A DNA stretch of 64,000 nucleotides from contig NZ_CP109487.1 of NCBI RefSeq assembly GCF_036227605.1, positions 8,357,001 through 8,421,000 of the forward strand, in the 5' to 3' direction. The number at the start of each line of letters is the position of its first letter. Position 1 is the stretch's first letter. The notes under the pieces are model-generated. The model was not told where the DNA came from. It made no database searches and worked only from the letters and a program-made list of their open reading frames with translations. Of the stretch, positions 1 through 8,735 are shown one piece after another. The position numbers and the translations under genes were made by a program. This DNA comes from Streptomyces sp. NBC_01439. Its GTDB lineage: Bacteria > Actinomycetota > Actinomycetes > Streptomycetales > Streptomycetaceae.

Positions 1-42
1 CCACCGGCCCTCCCCGGGCCGGACGCCCCATGGGACGTGGTT

Positions 43-73
43 TCCGCCGTGGCCGGTTCCCAACCACGGCGGA
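43..73 (-). terminator. Hairpin terminator after the Tm-1-like gene
   Basis: A perfect 10-bp inverted repeat (arms at 43-52 and 64-73, 11-nt loop, arm TCCGCCGTGG) starts five bases past the stop codon of the minus-strand gene ending at 78. No T-tract follows, as is usual in Streptomyces. Confidence 0.6.
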
Positions 74-77
74 CGGC

Positions 78-1331
78 TCAGGCCGCGGCCGAGACGGCGC
101 CGATCATGGCGTGCAGCCGGTCGGCCGCAGCCCGCCCGAAGGCCGGATCGTTGATGTGCGTGTCGTAGTCGTAGAGCCTCGTGGTACTGCCCCGCAGACC
201 CTCGCGCAGTGCGGAGAACAGGGCCCGGTCCGCGCCGGGGTCATGGTAGGGCCCGCCCGGTGCGCCGAGCGTGGACAGTCCACGGAGCGGGACGCACACC
301 GCCGTGGGGCCGCTCGCCGCGCACAGTTTCGCGGCGACCCGGCGGCCGAGCTCCGCGCACTCGGCCGCGGTCGTACGGGTCACCGTGATCGACGGATTGT
401 GGACGTGGACGCCCCGGTCGCGGACCTGCCGGGGCAGGCTCTCCAGCGGGCCGAACTTCACCATGTCCAGCGCCCCCAGGCTCACCACCTGCGGGATCCC
501 GGCCCGCCCGGCCGCACTGAGCCGGTCCGGGCCCGCGCTGAGGATGCCCCCGCACAGGTCGTCGGCGAGCTCGCTGAGGGTGAGGTCGAGGACGCCCGCG
601 AAGACCCCCTGGCCGGCCAGGGTCTCCAGGGTGCGGCCGCCGGTGCCGCTGACGTGGAAGACCAGCACCTCGTAGCCGAGTTCCGTCAGCCGCTCGCGCG
701 CCGCATCCACCCCGGCCGTGGTCACGCCCGCCATGCTCGCCGCGACCAGGGGGCGGTCGCCCCCGCCCAGCCGGGGCGGCCGCCCCTGCGCGGAGCTGCG
801 GGCGTGGGCCCGGGCCATTCCGGTGATCGCCGCCACGGCGTTCGCCAGGACCGGCGCGGAGACGCTGTTGATCCCCGCGATGTCCACCACGCTGTACATC
901 ATGGTGATGTCCGAGGAGCCCACGTAGGGGCGGACGTCCCCGGACGCCATGGACGAGACCATCAGTTTTGGTACGCCCAGCGGCAGGGCGCGCATCGCCC
1001 GGGTGGCGATGGAGGTGCCGCCGCTCCCGCCGATGGCGAGCACTCCGTGCAGCCTGCCCTCGGCGTGCAGTCGTAAGAGGGTCGCCTCCGCGCCCTTCGC
1101 CATGGTGGTCACGGCCGCACCCCGGTCGGCGGCCGTGCGCAGGTCCGACAGTTGCGTTCCGGCCGCCCGGGCCACCGCTTCACGCGGTACGTCGGCGGCC
1201 ACCCGGGGTTCGCCCACGATCCCCGTGTCGACCAGAACCACTTCGACGCCGGCGCGCAGCAGCCCCTCGCGCAGCCAGCCGTACTCCACACCCTTGGTGT
1301 CCAAGGTCCCCACCAGCACGACGCTCGTCAT
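78..1331 (-). CDS. Tm-1-like ATP-binding domain protein (UPF0261 family)
   Basis: A 417-residue protein of the UPF0261/Tm-1-like family, named after the N-terminal domain of the tomato Tm-1 resistance protein. It opens with the family signature VGTLDTKG and has a glycine loop GGSGGTS near residue 95, suggesting nucleotide binding; the bacterial substrate is unknown. The ATG at 1331 is preferred over the in-frame ATG at 1346 because GGAAA lies about 9 nt upstream of it, while nothing resembling a ribosome site precedes 1346. It is the last gene of a loose minus-strand run after the Nudix and CDF genes, with a hairpin directly downstream. I infer no pathway. Confidence 0.88.
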   Translation of the reverse strand: MTSVVLVGTLDTKGVEYGWLREGLLRAGVEVVLVDTGIVGEPRVAADVPREAVARAAGTQLSDLRTAADRGAAVTTMAKGAEATLLRLHAEGRLHGVLAIGGSGGTSIATRAMRALPLGVPKLMVSSMASGDVRPYVGSSDITMMYSVVDIAGINSVSAPVLANAVAAITGMARAHARSSAQGRPPRLGGGDRPLVAASMAGVTTAGVDAARERLTELGYEVLVFHVSGTGGRTLETLAGQGVFAGVLDLTLSELADDLCGGILSAGPDRLSAAGRAGIPQVVSLGALDMVKFGPLESLPRQVRDRGVHVHNPSITVTRTTAAECAELGRRVAAKLCAASGPTAVCVPLRGLSTLGAPGGPYHDPGADRALFSALREGLRGSTTRLYDYDTHINDPAFGRAAADRLHAMIGAVSAAA

Positions 1332-1379
1332 GTGTGCAATTTCCATGCAGGTAAGGGTGTTGGCAAGTGCAAGTGTGGG

Positions 1380-1859
1380 TCAAACCCTCAGGAGCCCCAA
1401 CAGTCGTTCCAAGAACGGGAGTTGGGATGGGATCAGCATGTTTTGCGCCAGGGGCGGAGCAAACCAGGCCACCCGGTCCAGCTCCGGGAACTCCTGGACG
1501 TTTCCGGAATGCGGAGGCCACTCCATCGTGAACGTCCCGGGCACCATCAGCGCCGGATCGAGATCCGCCTCCACCGCCCAGATGGTCACCAGCTTTCCGC
1601 TGGTCAGACGTACCTCGCCCAGTGGCAGGTAGTCGCCCTCCGGCGGGGGCAGCCCGATCTCCTCGGTGAACTCGCGGCGGGCCGCGTCCCGCGGGGTCTC
1701 CTCCGGGCCGTATTCGCCCTTGGGGATGGCCCAGTCCCCGGCCTCCCGTCCGGCCCAGAGCGGGCCGCCCATGTGTCCGAGGAGCACCTCGACACCCGAC
1801 TCCGGCTCCGGACCGGTCCGCCGGAAGAGGAGCAGTCCGGCACTGCGTTTGTGTGTCAT
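1380..1859 (-). CDS. Nudix hydrolase
   Basis: A 159-residue Nudix protein. The complete Nudix box (GX5EX7REUXEEXGU) lies at residues 48-70: GEYGPEE followed by REFTEEIGL, which supplies the Mg-binding glutamates. The N-terminal strand RSAGLLLFRR and its length are typical of the stand-alone Nudix/MutT-like hydrolases common in actinobacteria that act on nucleoside-diphosphate-linked compounds. The substrate cannot be read from the sequence. Start choice is uncertain: an in-frame ATG at 1871 adds four residues and neither start has a strong ribosome site. It sits 48 bp upstream of the Tm-1-like gene on the same strand. Confidence 0.9.
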   Translation of the reverse strand: MTHKRSAGLLLFRRTGPEPESGVEVLLGHMGGPLWAGREAGDWAIPKGEYGPEETPRDAARREFTEEIGLPPPEGDYLPLGEVRLTSGKLVTIWAVEADLDPALMVPGTFTMEWPPHSGNVQEFPELDRVAWFAPPLAQNMLIPSQLPFLERLLGLLRV

Positions 1860-1916
1860 GGGTACATCCATGCCCCGTACGGATCCCGGCCAGTGACGCG
1901 GACGTGCGTTCTGCCG

Positions 1917-2996
1917 TCAGTGGTCGTGCGGGCCCTGCCGGTGGACCGGACCGTGCGCGTCCGCGCAGTGCGCGTCGGAGGTGCCCCCGCCCGTGCGGCC
2001 GACCGTGAGCAGGGACTCCTGCGCGTGGTCCACCTGGAGGGTGGTGTGCGTGATCCCGTACTCCTTGTGGAGCAACTGCTCCAGGTCCCGGCGTACGGCG
2101 TGGCAGTCACCCGCCGGCTCCACCAGCACGTGTGCGGACAGTGCCGCCTGGCCCGAGGTGATCGTCCAGATGTGCAGGTCGTGCACCTCGGTGACGGGCG
2201 GGTGCCCGACCAGCCGGTCGCCGACCGCGTCCGGGTCCACGTGGGCCGGGGCGGCTTCCAGGAGGATCCGGCCGGACTCGCGGACCAGCCCGTAACCCGC
2301 CTTGACCATCAGCACCACCACGACCAGCGTGGCGATCGCGTCCGCCTGCCGGAAACCGGTGGTCAGCACGATCAGACCGGCGACCGCGGTGCCGATGAAG
2401 GCGAAGAGGTCGTTCAGGATGTGCTGGTAGGCGCCCTCGACGACCAGCGTGGAACGGTTCGCCCGGGAGATGCACCAGGCCGCGGCGACGTTGACGACGA
2501 TGCCCGCGAGCGCCGTCACCACGACCAGCCCGCCCTCCACCGGCGGCGGGTCCAGCAGCCGCCGCACCGCCTCGTACGCCAGCCAGACCGCCAGCAGGAT
2601 CAGCGTCAGCCCGTTCGCCTGGGCGGAGAGTATCTCCGCCCGCTTGAGGCCGTACGTGAAGCCGCCGCGGGCGGGGCGCGCGGCCAGCCGCATGGCGATC
2701 AGCGCCAGGACGATCGAGACCGCGTCGGTCAGCATGTGGGCCGCGTCGGAGATCAGGGCCAGCGAATTGGCCATGACGCCGATGACCACCTCGACGGCCA
2801 TGAACCCGCCGATCAGGGCGAGCGCGATCGCCAGCCAGCGCCGGTCGGCATCGGCCGCCACGCCGTGGCTGTGCCCGCCGGGCCCGTGGCCGTGTCCTCC
2901 GGGTCCGTGGCCGTGGTCGTGACCCGCGGACCCGTTCCCGCGTCCGTTCCCGGTTCCGTGTCCGTGGTCGTCGTGCGCGTGGCCGTGCCCACTCAT
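1917..2996 (-). CDS. Cation diffusion facilitator (CzcD-type) metal exporter
   Basis: A 359-residue CDF antiporter, about six transmembrane helices followed by a cytoplasmic ferredoxin-like domain. It exports divalent metal, probably zinc, in exchange for protons. Both intramembrane metal motifs are HxxxD (HMLTD and HILND), the arrangement associated with zinc/cobalt transport. The first 45 residues are a His/Gly-rich metal-binding tail made of repeated HGHG units. The ATG at 2996 is chosen because GGGGGA lies 6 nt upstream; a longer reading to 3107 lacks one and would put the His-rich tail internally. A CAACGG-N3-CCGTTG palindrome lies 86 bp upstream. Confidence 0.93.
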   Translation of the reverse strand: MSGHGHAHDDHGHGTGNGRGNGSAGHDHGHGPGGHGHGPGGHSHGVAADADRRWLAIALALIGGFMAVEVVIGVMANSLALISDAAHMLTDAVSIVLALIAMRLAARPARGGFTYGLKRAEILSAQANGLTLILLAVWLAYEAVRRLLDPPPVEGGLVVVTALAGIVVNVAAAWCISRANRSTLVVEGAYQHILNDLFAFIGTAVAGLIVLTTGFRQADAIATLVVVVLMVKAGYGLVRESGRILLEAAPAHVDPDAVGDRLVGHPPVTEVHDLHIWTITSGQAALSAHVLVEPAGDCHAVRRDLEQLLHKEYGITHTTLQVDHAQESLLTVGRTGGGTSDAHCADAHGPVHRQGPHDH

Positions 2997-3081
2997 GGCG
3001 TCCCCCGTCTCGTCGCGGCACCCGTGTGTTCGGTTCCGTCGCGTGAAGTGAAGCGCACCCCGGCGGGATCGGCAAAGGCTG

Positions 3082-3096
3082 CAACGGGGACCGTTG
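3082..3096. promoter_or_regulatory. Palindrome between the CDF and FHA-ABC genes
   Basis: A perfect inverted repeat CAACGG-GGA-CCGTTG in the 179-bp divergent spacer. It is placed to act on either gene. A metal-responsive regulator of the CDF gene is the simplest guess, but it does not match a regulator consensus I know. Confidence 0.35.
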
Positions 3097-3175
3097 TCAT
3101 TACCCATAAGAGGCCTCTGACCTGCGGTGATGCCTGACCGGTGCCGGACCTTCCCGATCGTGGGAAGATCTGGTC

Positions 3176-5560
3176 ATGGTCCAGCGCCCAAGTGTGCCGA
3201 CCGCGCCCCAGCTCGTCCTGGTGACCGACTGGGGCGCCACCGAGATGGATCCCGACCGGATCTACCACGTCGGTCGGGACCCGCTGTGCGAGATCTGCCT
3301 CGACGACGCCCGCGTCTCCTGGCACCACGCGATCCTGCGCCCGGACGGCGACCACTGGACGCTGGAGGACGAGGGCAGCACCAACGGCACCTTCGCCGAC
3401 GGCCACCGCGTCCACGAGTGGAGCGTCGGCGTCGGCACGGAACTGCGCTTCGGCAGCGTCGACGACGGGCCGCGCGCCGCCGTCATCGGTCCCGCGCCGC
3501 CGCCCCCGCCCGCACCACCCCCCGCGCCCGGCACCGGCCGCCCCTCCCACGTCACGACCCCGGCCATGACCGGCACCTTCCGGCAGCCGACGACCGTACG
3601 GCCGCTGCCCGTCCGCACCGCCGTCCGCATCGGCCGCGCCCCCGACAGCGACCTCGTCGTCGACGACCTCACCGTGTCCCGCCGCCACGCCGAACTGCAC
3701 GCCCTCGCCGACGGCAGCTACGAGATCGTCGACCTCGGCAGCCACAACGGCACCTACCTCAACGGCACCGCCGTGACCCGGGCCACCCCCGTCACCGAGG
3801 GCGACATCGTCGGCATCGGCCACTCGGTCTTCTGCCTCGTCGGCGACCAGCTCCAGGAGTTCGTGGACACCGGCGAGGTCTCCCTCGACGTCCAGGGCCT
3901 CACCGTCGCCGTCGACAACGGCCGCAAGACCCTCCTCGAGCAGGTCTCCTTCCCCGTGGGCGCCAAATGCCTGCTCGCCGTCGTGGGCCCCAGCGGAGCC
4001 GGCAAGTCCACCCTGCTCGGCGCGCTGACCGGCCTGCGCCCCGCCGACCACGGCACCGTCCTGTACGACGGCCGCGACCTCTACCGCGACTACGCCGAGC
4101 TGCGCAGCCGCATCGGCCTCGTCCCGCAGGACGACATCCTGCACTCCCAGCTCACCGTCCGGCGCGCCCTCACCTATGCCGCCGAACTGCGCTTCCCGCA
4201 GGACACCGCCAAGGCCGAACGCCAGGCCCGGGTCGACGAGGTGATCCGCGAACTCGGCCTCGAACAGCGTGCCGACCTGCCCATCCACAGCCTCTCCGGA
4301 GGCCAGCGCAAACGCGTCTCCGTCGCCCTGGAACTGCTCACCAAGCCCTCCCTGCTCTTCCTGGACGAGCCCACCTCCGGACTCGACCCCGGAATGGACC
4401 GTTCGGTGATGAACACGCTGCGCGAACTCGCCGACGACGGCCGCACGGTCATCGTCGTCACCCACAGCGTGCTCAACCTCGAAGGCTGCGACCGCCTCCT
4501 CGTCCTCGCGCCCGGTGGGCGCATCGCCTACTACGGTCCTCCCGGGGAGGCCCTCGACTTCTTCGGCTTCGAACAATGGCCCGAGGCCTTCGAAGCCTTC
4601 GAGAACCAGCGCGAGCGCGACTGGGCCGGGGAGTACCGGGCCTCGCCGCTGCACCGGCGCAACGTCGACGTCACCGCCGGCCGGCTCCCGCTCACGGCGC
4701 AGGCCGAACGGGCCGCCGGGGTCCCCCCGCAGCCGCCGCCCAAGGCCCAGAGCTGGGGCTCCCAGCTCTCCACCCTGATCCGCCGGTACGCCGCCGTGCT
4801 CAGGTCCGACCGCACCTTCCTGGTCATCATGGTCGCGCTGCCGTTCGTCATGGGCGCCATGACCCGCGCGCTGGCCGGCAACACCCTCAACGCCGAAACG
4901 GCGCTGAACGCCCTGTTCATCCTGTGCGTCGGCGGAGTCCTGATCGGCGCCGCCAACGCGGTGCGCGAACTCGTCAAGGAACGCGTGATCTACCAGCGCG
5001 AGCGTTCCGTCGGCCTGTCCCGGTCTGCCTACCTGATGTCCAAGATCGTGGTCCTCGGCGCGATCACCGTCGCCCAGGCCGTGGTCCTCACCCTCGTGGG
5101 CCTCGCCGGAGTCACCATCAACGCCCCGGGTGGCCGGGGCAACTTCATGCCACCGCTCCTGGAGATCACCCTCGCCGTCGCCCTGCTGTCCCTCACCGCG
5201 ATGGTGCTCGGCCTACTGATCTCCGCCCTGGTGACCAAGGAGGAGGTCACCATGCCGCTGCTGGTCCTCCTCACGATCGTCCAGGTCGTCTTCTGCGGCT
5301 CCCTGTTGAAACTCACCGGCGTCCCCGTCATCGAACAACTGGCCTGGTTCGTGCCGGCCCGGTGGGCCATGGGAGCCATGGCGGGCACCATAGACCTCGG
5401 CGCCATCGTGCCCGGCAAGATCACCCAGGACCCGCTGTTCGATCACGAGGCCCACCTCTGGCTCCTCGAAATGGGCATGCTCGTCGTCCTGTCCGTGCTG
5501 TTCGGCGTGCTGGTCGCCCGGCTGCTGCGCCGCCACGAGCCGACCGTCATGCGGAAGTAG
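3176..5560 (+). CDS. Double-FHA ABC transporter (ATPase fused to ABC-2 permease)
   Basis: A 794-residue half-transporter of ABCG-like order. Two forkhead-associated domains come first (about residues 20-90 and 140-210, each with GR, a Ser/His pair and an NGT turn), followed by an ABC ATPase and then six or so membrane helices from about residue 545. Walker A GPSGAGKST is near 270, the signature LSGGQRKRV near 372 and Walker B LLFLDEPTSG near 392. FHA domains bind phosphothreonine, so the exporter is probably controlled by phosphorylation. The Ser/Thr kinase two genes downstream is the obvious partner. Cargo is unknown. The ATG at 3176 has GGGAAG 14 nt upstream, a rather long spacing. Confidence 0.93.
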   Translation: MVQRPSVPTAPQLVLVTDWGATEMDPDRIYHVGRDPLCEICLDDARVSWHHAILRPDGDHWTLEDEGSTNGTFADGHRVHEWSVGVGTELRFGSVDDGPRAAVIGPAPPPPPAPPPAPGTGRPSHVTTPAMTGTFRQPTTVRPLPVRTAVRIGRAPDSDLVVDDLTVSRRHAELHALADGSYEIVDLGSHNGTYLNGTAVTRATPVTEGDIVGIGHSVFCLVGDQLQEFVDTGEVSLDVQGLTVAVDNGRKTLLEQVSFPVGAKCLLAVVGPSGAGKSTLLGALTGLRPADHGTVLYDGRDLYRDYAELRSRIGLVPQDDILHSQLTVRRALTYAAELRFPQDTAKAERQARVDEVIRELGLEQRADLPIHSLSGGQRKRVSVALELLTKPSLLFLDEPTSGLDPGMDRSVMNTLRELADDGRTVIVVTHSVLNLEGCDRLLVLAPGGRIAYYGPPGEALDFFGFEQWPEAFEAFENQRERDWAGEYRASPLHRRNVDVTAGRLPLTAQAERAAGVPPQPPPKAQSWGSQLSTLIRRYAAVLRSDRTFLVIMVALPFVMGAMTRALAGNTLNAETALNALFILCVGGVLIGAANAVRELVKERVIYQRERSVGLSRSAYLMSKIVVLGAITVAQAVVLTLVGLAGVTINAPGGRGNFMPPLLEITLAVALLSLTAMVLGLLISALVTKEEVTMPLLVLLTIVQVVFCGSLLKLTGVPVIEQLAWFVPARWAMGAMAGTIDLGAIVPGKITQDPLFDHEAHLWLLEMGMLVVLSVLFGVLVARLLRRHEPTVMRK

Positions 5561-5565
5561 GCCCC

Positions 5566-6279
5566 ATGAGCAGCCCGCTGGGTCAACCCGGAGGCGAGGT
5601 GGAGGGCTTCCGGCCCACCCATGTGGTGCCCCAGGAGGGACTGTCCGCCTGGGAGGGGCCCGACGTCAGCCGGCCGACCGTGCCCCTGGACCCGTTCCTC
5701 CCCGTGCAGCTGCTGTCCCGGCGCGGGGAGTGGGGGGAGGTCCTGTGCGCCAACGGATGGTCCGCCTGGGTGGACGGGCGGCTGCTGGTCGCCGTACCGC
5801 ACCCGCCACCGACGGCCGGCGGACGGCCCCCGGTCCGCTCCGAGGACCCGCGGCCGCTGCTCACGCGCGGCTCCGAGGCCCTGGACCGCTACCGGCGGGC
5901 CGTGGACGAGCTCGCCTCGGGACGGATCGACGCTGACGCCTTCCGCCGCTCGCTGCGCGGGCTGCGGGCCGGCGTGGTCATCGACGGGGAGTCGGTGTGG
6001 CTCTACGACGAGAAGTCGGGCCGGTGGCTGTACGACGACGGGGACCGCATGTCGACCTACGCGGTCGTCGCCGGCCCGGGCGGCCCGTCCGCGCCCGAAC
6101 CCGGGCCACGGCAACCGCCCGCGGAAACGACTCCGGCCGGCGGGGCACCCGTACGGCGGGAACCGCCCCCCACCGATGCGGTCGGAATCCCACGAGAAGA
6201 GCCCGGGGACCGGTCCGAACCGGCGGTGGCCCATGACCCGACCCGGATCGTGGAGACCCGCGACCCCGGGGGCGGCTGA
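5566..6279 (+). CDS. Uncharacterised soluble protein between FHA-ABC and kinase genes
   Basis: A 237-residue protein I cannot assign to a named family. There is no signal peptide or membrane helix. Residues 45-70 form a short beta-rich stretch (WGEVLCANGWSAWVDGRLL), and residues 105-165 hold a helical segment then a Trp/Tyr-rich turn motif (SVWLYDEKSGRWLYDDGDR) that resembles small substrate-sensing repeats. The last 70 residues are Pro/Arg/Glu-rich and look disordered. It begins 5 bp after the ABC gene and ends 2 bp before the kinase, so the three are almost certainly one operon. An adaptor or phosphorylation target is a reasonable guess only. Confidence 0.85.
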   Translation: MSSPLGQPGGEVEGFRPTHVVPQEGLSAWEGPDVSRPTVPLDPFLPVQLLSRRGEWGEVLCANGWSAWVDGRLLVAVPHPPPTAGGRPPVRSEDPRPLLTRGSEALDRYRRAVDELASGRIDADAFRRSLRGLRAGVVIDGESVWLYDEKSGRWLYDDGDRMSTYAVVAGPGGPSAPEPGPRQPPAETTPAGGAPVRREPPPTDAVGIPREEPGDRSEPAVAHDPTRIVETRDPGGG

Positions 6280-6281
6280 CG

Positions 6282-7298
6282 GTGGACGAGGAACGGGCGA
6301 AGCCCGCCGGCGGGTCCCCCACGGACCTGCGCGGGAAGCAGATCGCCGGCTACCTGGTGGAGAGCGAGATCGGGCGCGGCGGCATGGCCGTCGTCTACGA
6401 GGCGCGGGACCTGCGCCTCGACCGGCGGGTGGCGTTGAAACTGTTGGCCCCCGAGCTGGCCCGGAACGACACCTTCAGACAGCGGTTCGCCCACGAGTCG
6501 AAGGTGGCCGCGGCCATCGAGCACCCGCACATCGTGCCCGTGTTCGAGGCGGGGGAGGCGGACGGACTGCTCTACATCGCCATGCGCCTCGTCGAGGGAC
6601 CGGACCTGCGGGTGATGCTGGACCGGACGGGCCCGCTGCCGGTGGAGACGGCCGCGCGGATCGCCGGCCAGGTGGCCTCCGCGCTGGACGCCGCACACGC
6701 CCACGACCTGGTCCACCGGGACGTGAAGCCGGGCAACATCCTGATCGCCCCGGGCACGGACCGGGACCATCCGGAACACGCCTACCTCACGGACTTCGGG
6801 CTGACGAAGAAATCGCTGTCGCTGACCGGGTTCACGACCGACGGGCAGTTCGTCGGCACCCTGACCTACGTGGCGCCGGAACAGATCTCGGGGAAGCCGG
6901 TGGACGGCCGCTGCGACGTCTACAGCCTGGGGTGCGTCGTCTACGAGGCCCTCGCCGGGGAACCGCCCTTCCAGCGCGACGACGACATCGCCCTGCTGTG
7001 GGCCCACCAGTACGACGCCCCGCCCGCGCTGAGCTCGCGGCGGCCGGGACTGCCGGAGGAGGTGGACGCGGTCCTGGCGAAGGCGCTGGCCAAGTCGCCG
7101 GACGACCGGTGGAACAGCTGCCTGGAGTTCACCGGGGCCCTGCGGCGGGCGGGGGAGGGCGGCCGACCACCGGGGGAGGCGGGCGAGGCGGAGGACGGGG
7201 CGGGGCGGGCCGCGCACCCGGACCTGCCCGCCCCGCCTCCGGTGCCGCGGTGGGCGCTGCCGGTGTTCAACCGGCCGGCGCCCGGGGGAACGGCCTGA
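6282..7298 (+). CDS. Cytoplasmic Ser/Thr protein kinase (Hanks type)
   Basis: A 338-residue kinase with all catalytic motifs: glycine loop GRGGMAVVY (31-39), catalytic Lys53, HRDVKPGN from residue 145, DFG at 171 and APE at 198. The HRD arginine marks it as an RD kinase activated on its loop. Unlike PknB it has no transmembrane segment or PASTA repeats; a 70-residue Gly/Pro/Glu-rich tail follows the catalytic domain. The start is GTG, 2 bp after the previous stop with a GGGGG run upstream. Operon linkage with the double-FHA transporter suggests that it phosphorylates that protein or the intervening unknown protein. The facing streptophobe gene converges 48 bp away. Confidence 0.95.
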   Translation: MDEERAKPAGGSPTDLRGKQIAGYLVESEIGRGGMAVVYEARDLRLDRRVALKLLAPELARNDTFRQRFAHESKVAAAIEHPHIVPVFEAGEADGLLYIAMRLVEGPDLRVMLDRTGPLPVETAARIAGQVASALDAAHAHDLVHRDVKPGNILIAPGTDRDHPEHAYLTDFGLTKKSLSLTGFTTDGQFVGTLTYVAPEQISGKPVDGRCDVYSLGCVVYEALAGEPPFQRDDDIALLWAHQYDAPPALSSRRPGLPEEVDAVLAKALAKSPDDRWNSCLEFTGALRRAGEGGRPPGEAGEAEDGAGRAAHPDLPAPPPVPRWALPVFNRPAPGGTA

Positions 7299-7320
7299 GC
7301 CGCTCCCGGCCCGCTCGAGC

Positions 7321-7347
7321 TGTTCGGCCTGTTCGGCCTGCTCGGCC
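7321..7347. repeat. Three 9-bp tandem units between convergent genes
   Basis: TGTTCGGCC twice and TGCTCGGCC once, filling most of the spacer between the kinase stop and the streptophobe stop codon. No function is evident. Confidence 0.6.
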
Positions 7348-8642
7348 TACCCGGGTGCCGCGCGGGTCGTGGCGGCCGGTTCGTCGACCCGGCCGCCGCG
7401 GTGCAGTGGACGGGCCAGCAGGGCGCCCAGGAACCCCGCCACCGCGCCCCACAGCAGCCCGAGACCGACGTTGCGCCACAGCACGGGCTGCAAGTTGACC
7501 TGGCCGCCGAGGCCGTCCACGTCGCCGATGCCCAGCAGGGAGAGGCCGAACTGGGCCTGGATCCGGCCCAGCAGGCAGACCGTCAGGGTCGCCAGGGCGA
7601 GGGCCACGCCCAAGTGGAGGGCGTGCTGCCAGGGGCGGACGTGGGCGGGGGAGCGTACGGCCGCCAGTACGCCCGTGCCGAGCAGCAGGACGGCGGCCAC
7701 CGCCACCAGCCACCACGCCCGGGAGTCCTGCTCCGCGAGCGCGGACACGTCGATCCGGGACGGGTCGGAGCCGCGCAGGACCTGGTCCAGCAGCTGCGGC
7801 ATCGGTAGTCCGAAGGGCCCCTCGACGTTGCCCTCCCAGGCGCCGCCGAAGCCCAGGGTGAGCGCGAGCCAGACGAGGTTCGGCAGCCCGAGCAGGATCA
7901 CGGCCAGGGTCCGGTCGGCATGGCCCTGGGTGGCGGCCACGACCACGCCGACCCCGATGCCGAGGACGACGTAGGCGAGGAGCAGCAGCATCGTGGCGAA
8001 GGCGGCGGGGCGCAGCGCCGTGTGGAAGCGGACCAGTCGGGCCGGGAGCGGGGCGCGCCGCGAGACCAGTAGGGCGATCACCAACAGGCCGAGGATCCAC
8101 AGCAGTCCGTACAGGAGCGTGGCCGGCAGGTCGGCCTCGAAGCCCACCGTGGGCGCGGAGTCCAGGAGTTCGGTGATGGTCCCGATGGGGGAGTCGCCGG
8201 TGGAGATGCCGAAGGTCTCGCGGGCGAGGAAGGCGGCGCCGGTCAGGGCGAGCAGCCACAGCACGACCAACGGGACTGCACGGCCGATGAGTTCGCGGGG
8301 CCGGGCCACGGCCCGGTTGTGCAGGGGGCGCAGGAAGAGGTAACCGGTCACGAGGGCGCCCGCCAGACTCACCGAGAGCGGGACCACCGACAGGTTCACG
8401 TCCGCGCCCGCCAGCGAACCGGCACCGGCCGACACGTCCAGCGAACCGCCCGCCGCCATCACCACGACGGCGGCGACCACATGCGGGAACGCGCCGCCCG
8501 GGAGGCCGCCCGCGCCCGCGCACATCAGCCCGGCGGCGGCGACCGCGGTCATCACCACGAATCCCGCGACGACGGCTACGAGGGCGTCCCGCCATGCCCT
8601 CGCGGAGCCCCCCGACGATGACGATTCCGGCGTCCGACTCAC
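7347..8642 (-). CDS. Streptophobe family integral membrane protein
   Basis: A 431-residue polytopic protein with roughly ten hydrophobic helices. The hydrophobic profile, loop motifs such as ADVNLSVVPLSVSL and length match what is annotated as streptophobe family in Streptomyces, whose function is unknown. The GTG at 8642 (VSRTPESS) is preferred with GGTGG close upstream; longer readings reach 8747 but add a cysteine-containing stretch unlike a leader. It converges on the kinase operon and is divergent, across 93 bp, from the DUF6777 gene. These three loci may therefore form one functional group. It could be a channel or transporter; no catalytic motif is visible. Confidence 0.85.
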   Translation of the reverse strand: MSRTPESSSSGGSARAWRDALVAVVAGFVVMTAVAAAGLMCAGAGGLPGGAFPHVVAAVVVMAAGGSLDVSAGAGSLAGADVNLSVVPLSVSLAGALVTGYLFLRPLHNRAVARPRELIGRAVPLVVLWLLALTGAAFLARETFGISTGDSPIGTITELLDSAPTVGFEADLPATLLYGLLWILGLLVIALLVSRRAPLPARLVRFHTALRPAAFATMLLLLAYVVLGIGVGVVVAATQGHADRTLAVILLGLPNLVWLALTLGFGGAWEGNVEGPFGLPMPQLLDQVLRGSDPSRIDVSALAEQDSRAWWLVAVAAVLLLGTGVLAAVRSPAHVRPWQHALHLGVALALATLTVCLLGRIQAQFGLSLLGIGDVDGLGGQVNLQPVLWRNVGLGLLWGAVAGFLGALLARPLHRGGRVDEPAATTRAAPG

Positions 8643-8735
8643 CCTGCCACCGTGACATCCCCGGCTTGCGGGCACCACCCGGACGGCGCACACAATGGTC
8701 CCCGGGGAACTCACTCCTCCTGGGAAGAAGAGCCC

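Noticed and set aside
3127..5565. Plus-strand open frame over the FHA-ABC gene, in frame with the following unknown gene
   Set aside because: Only the part from 5566 looks like protein; the earlier part is Arg/Pro-rich shadow sequence of the ABC gene.
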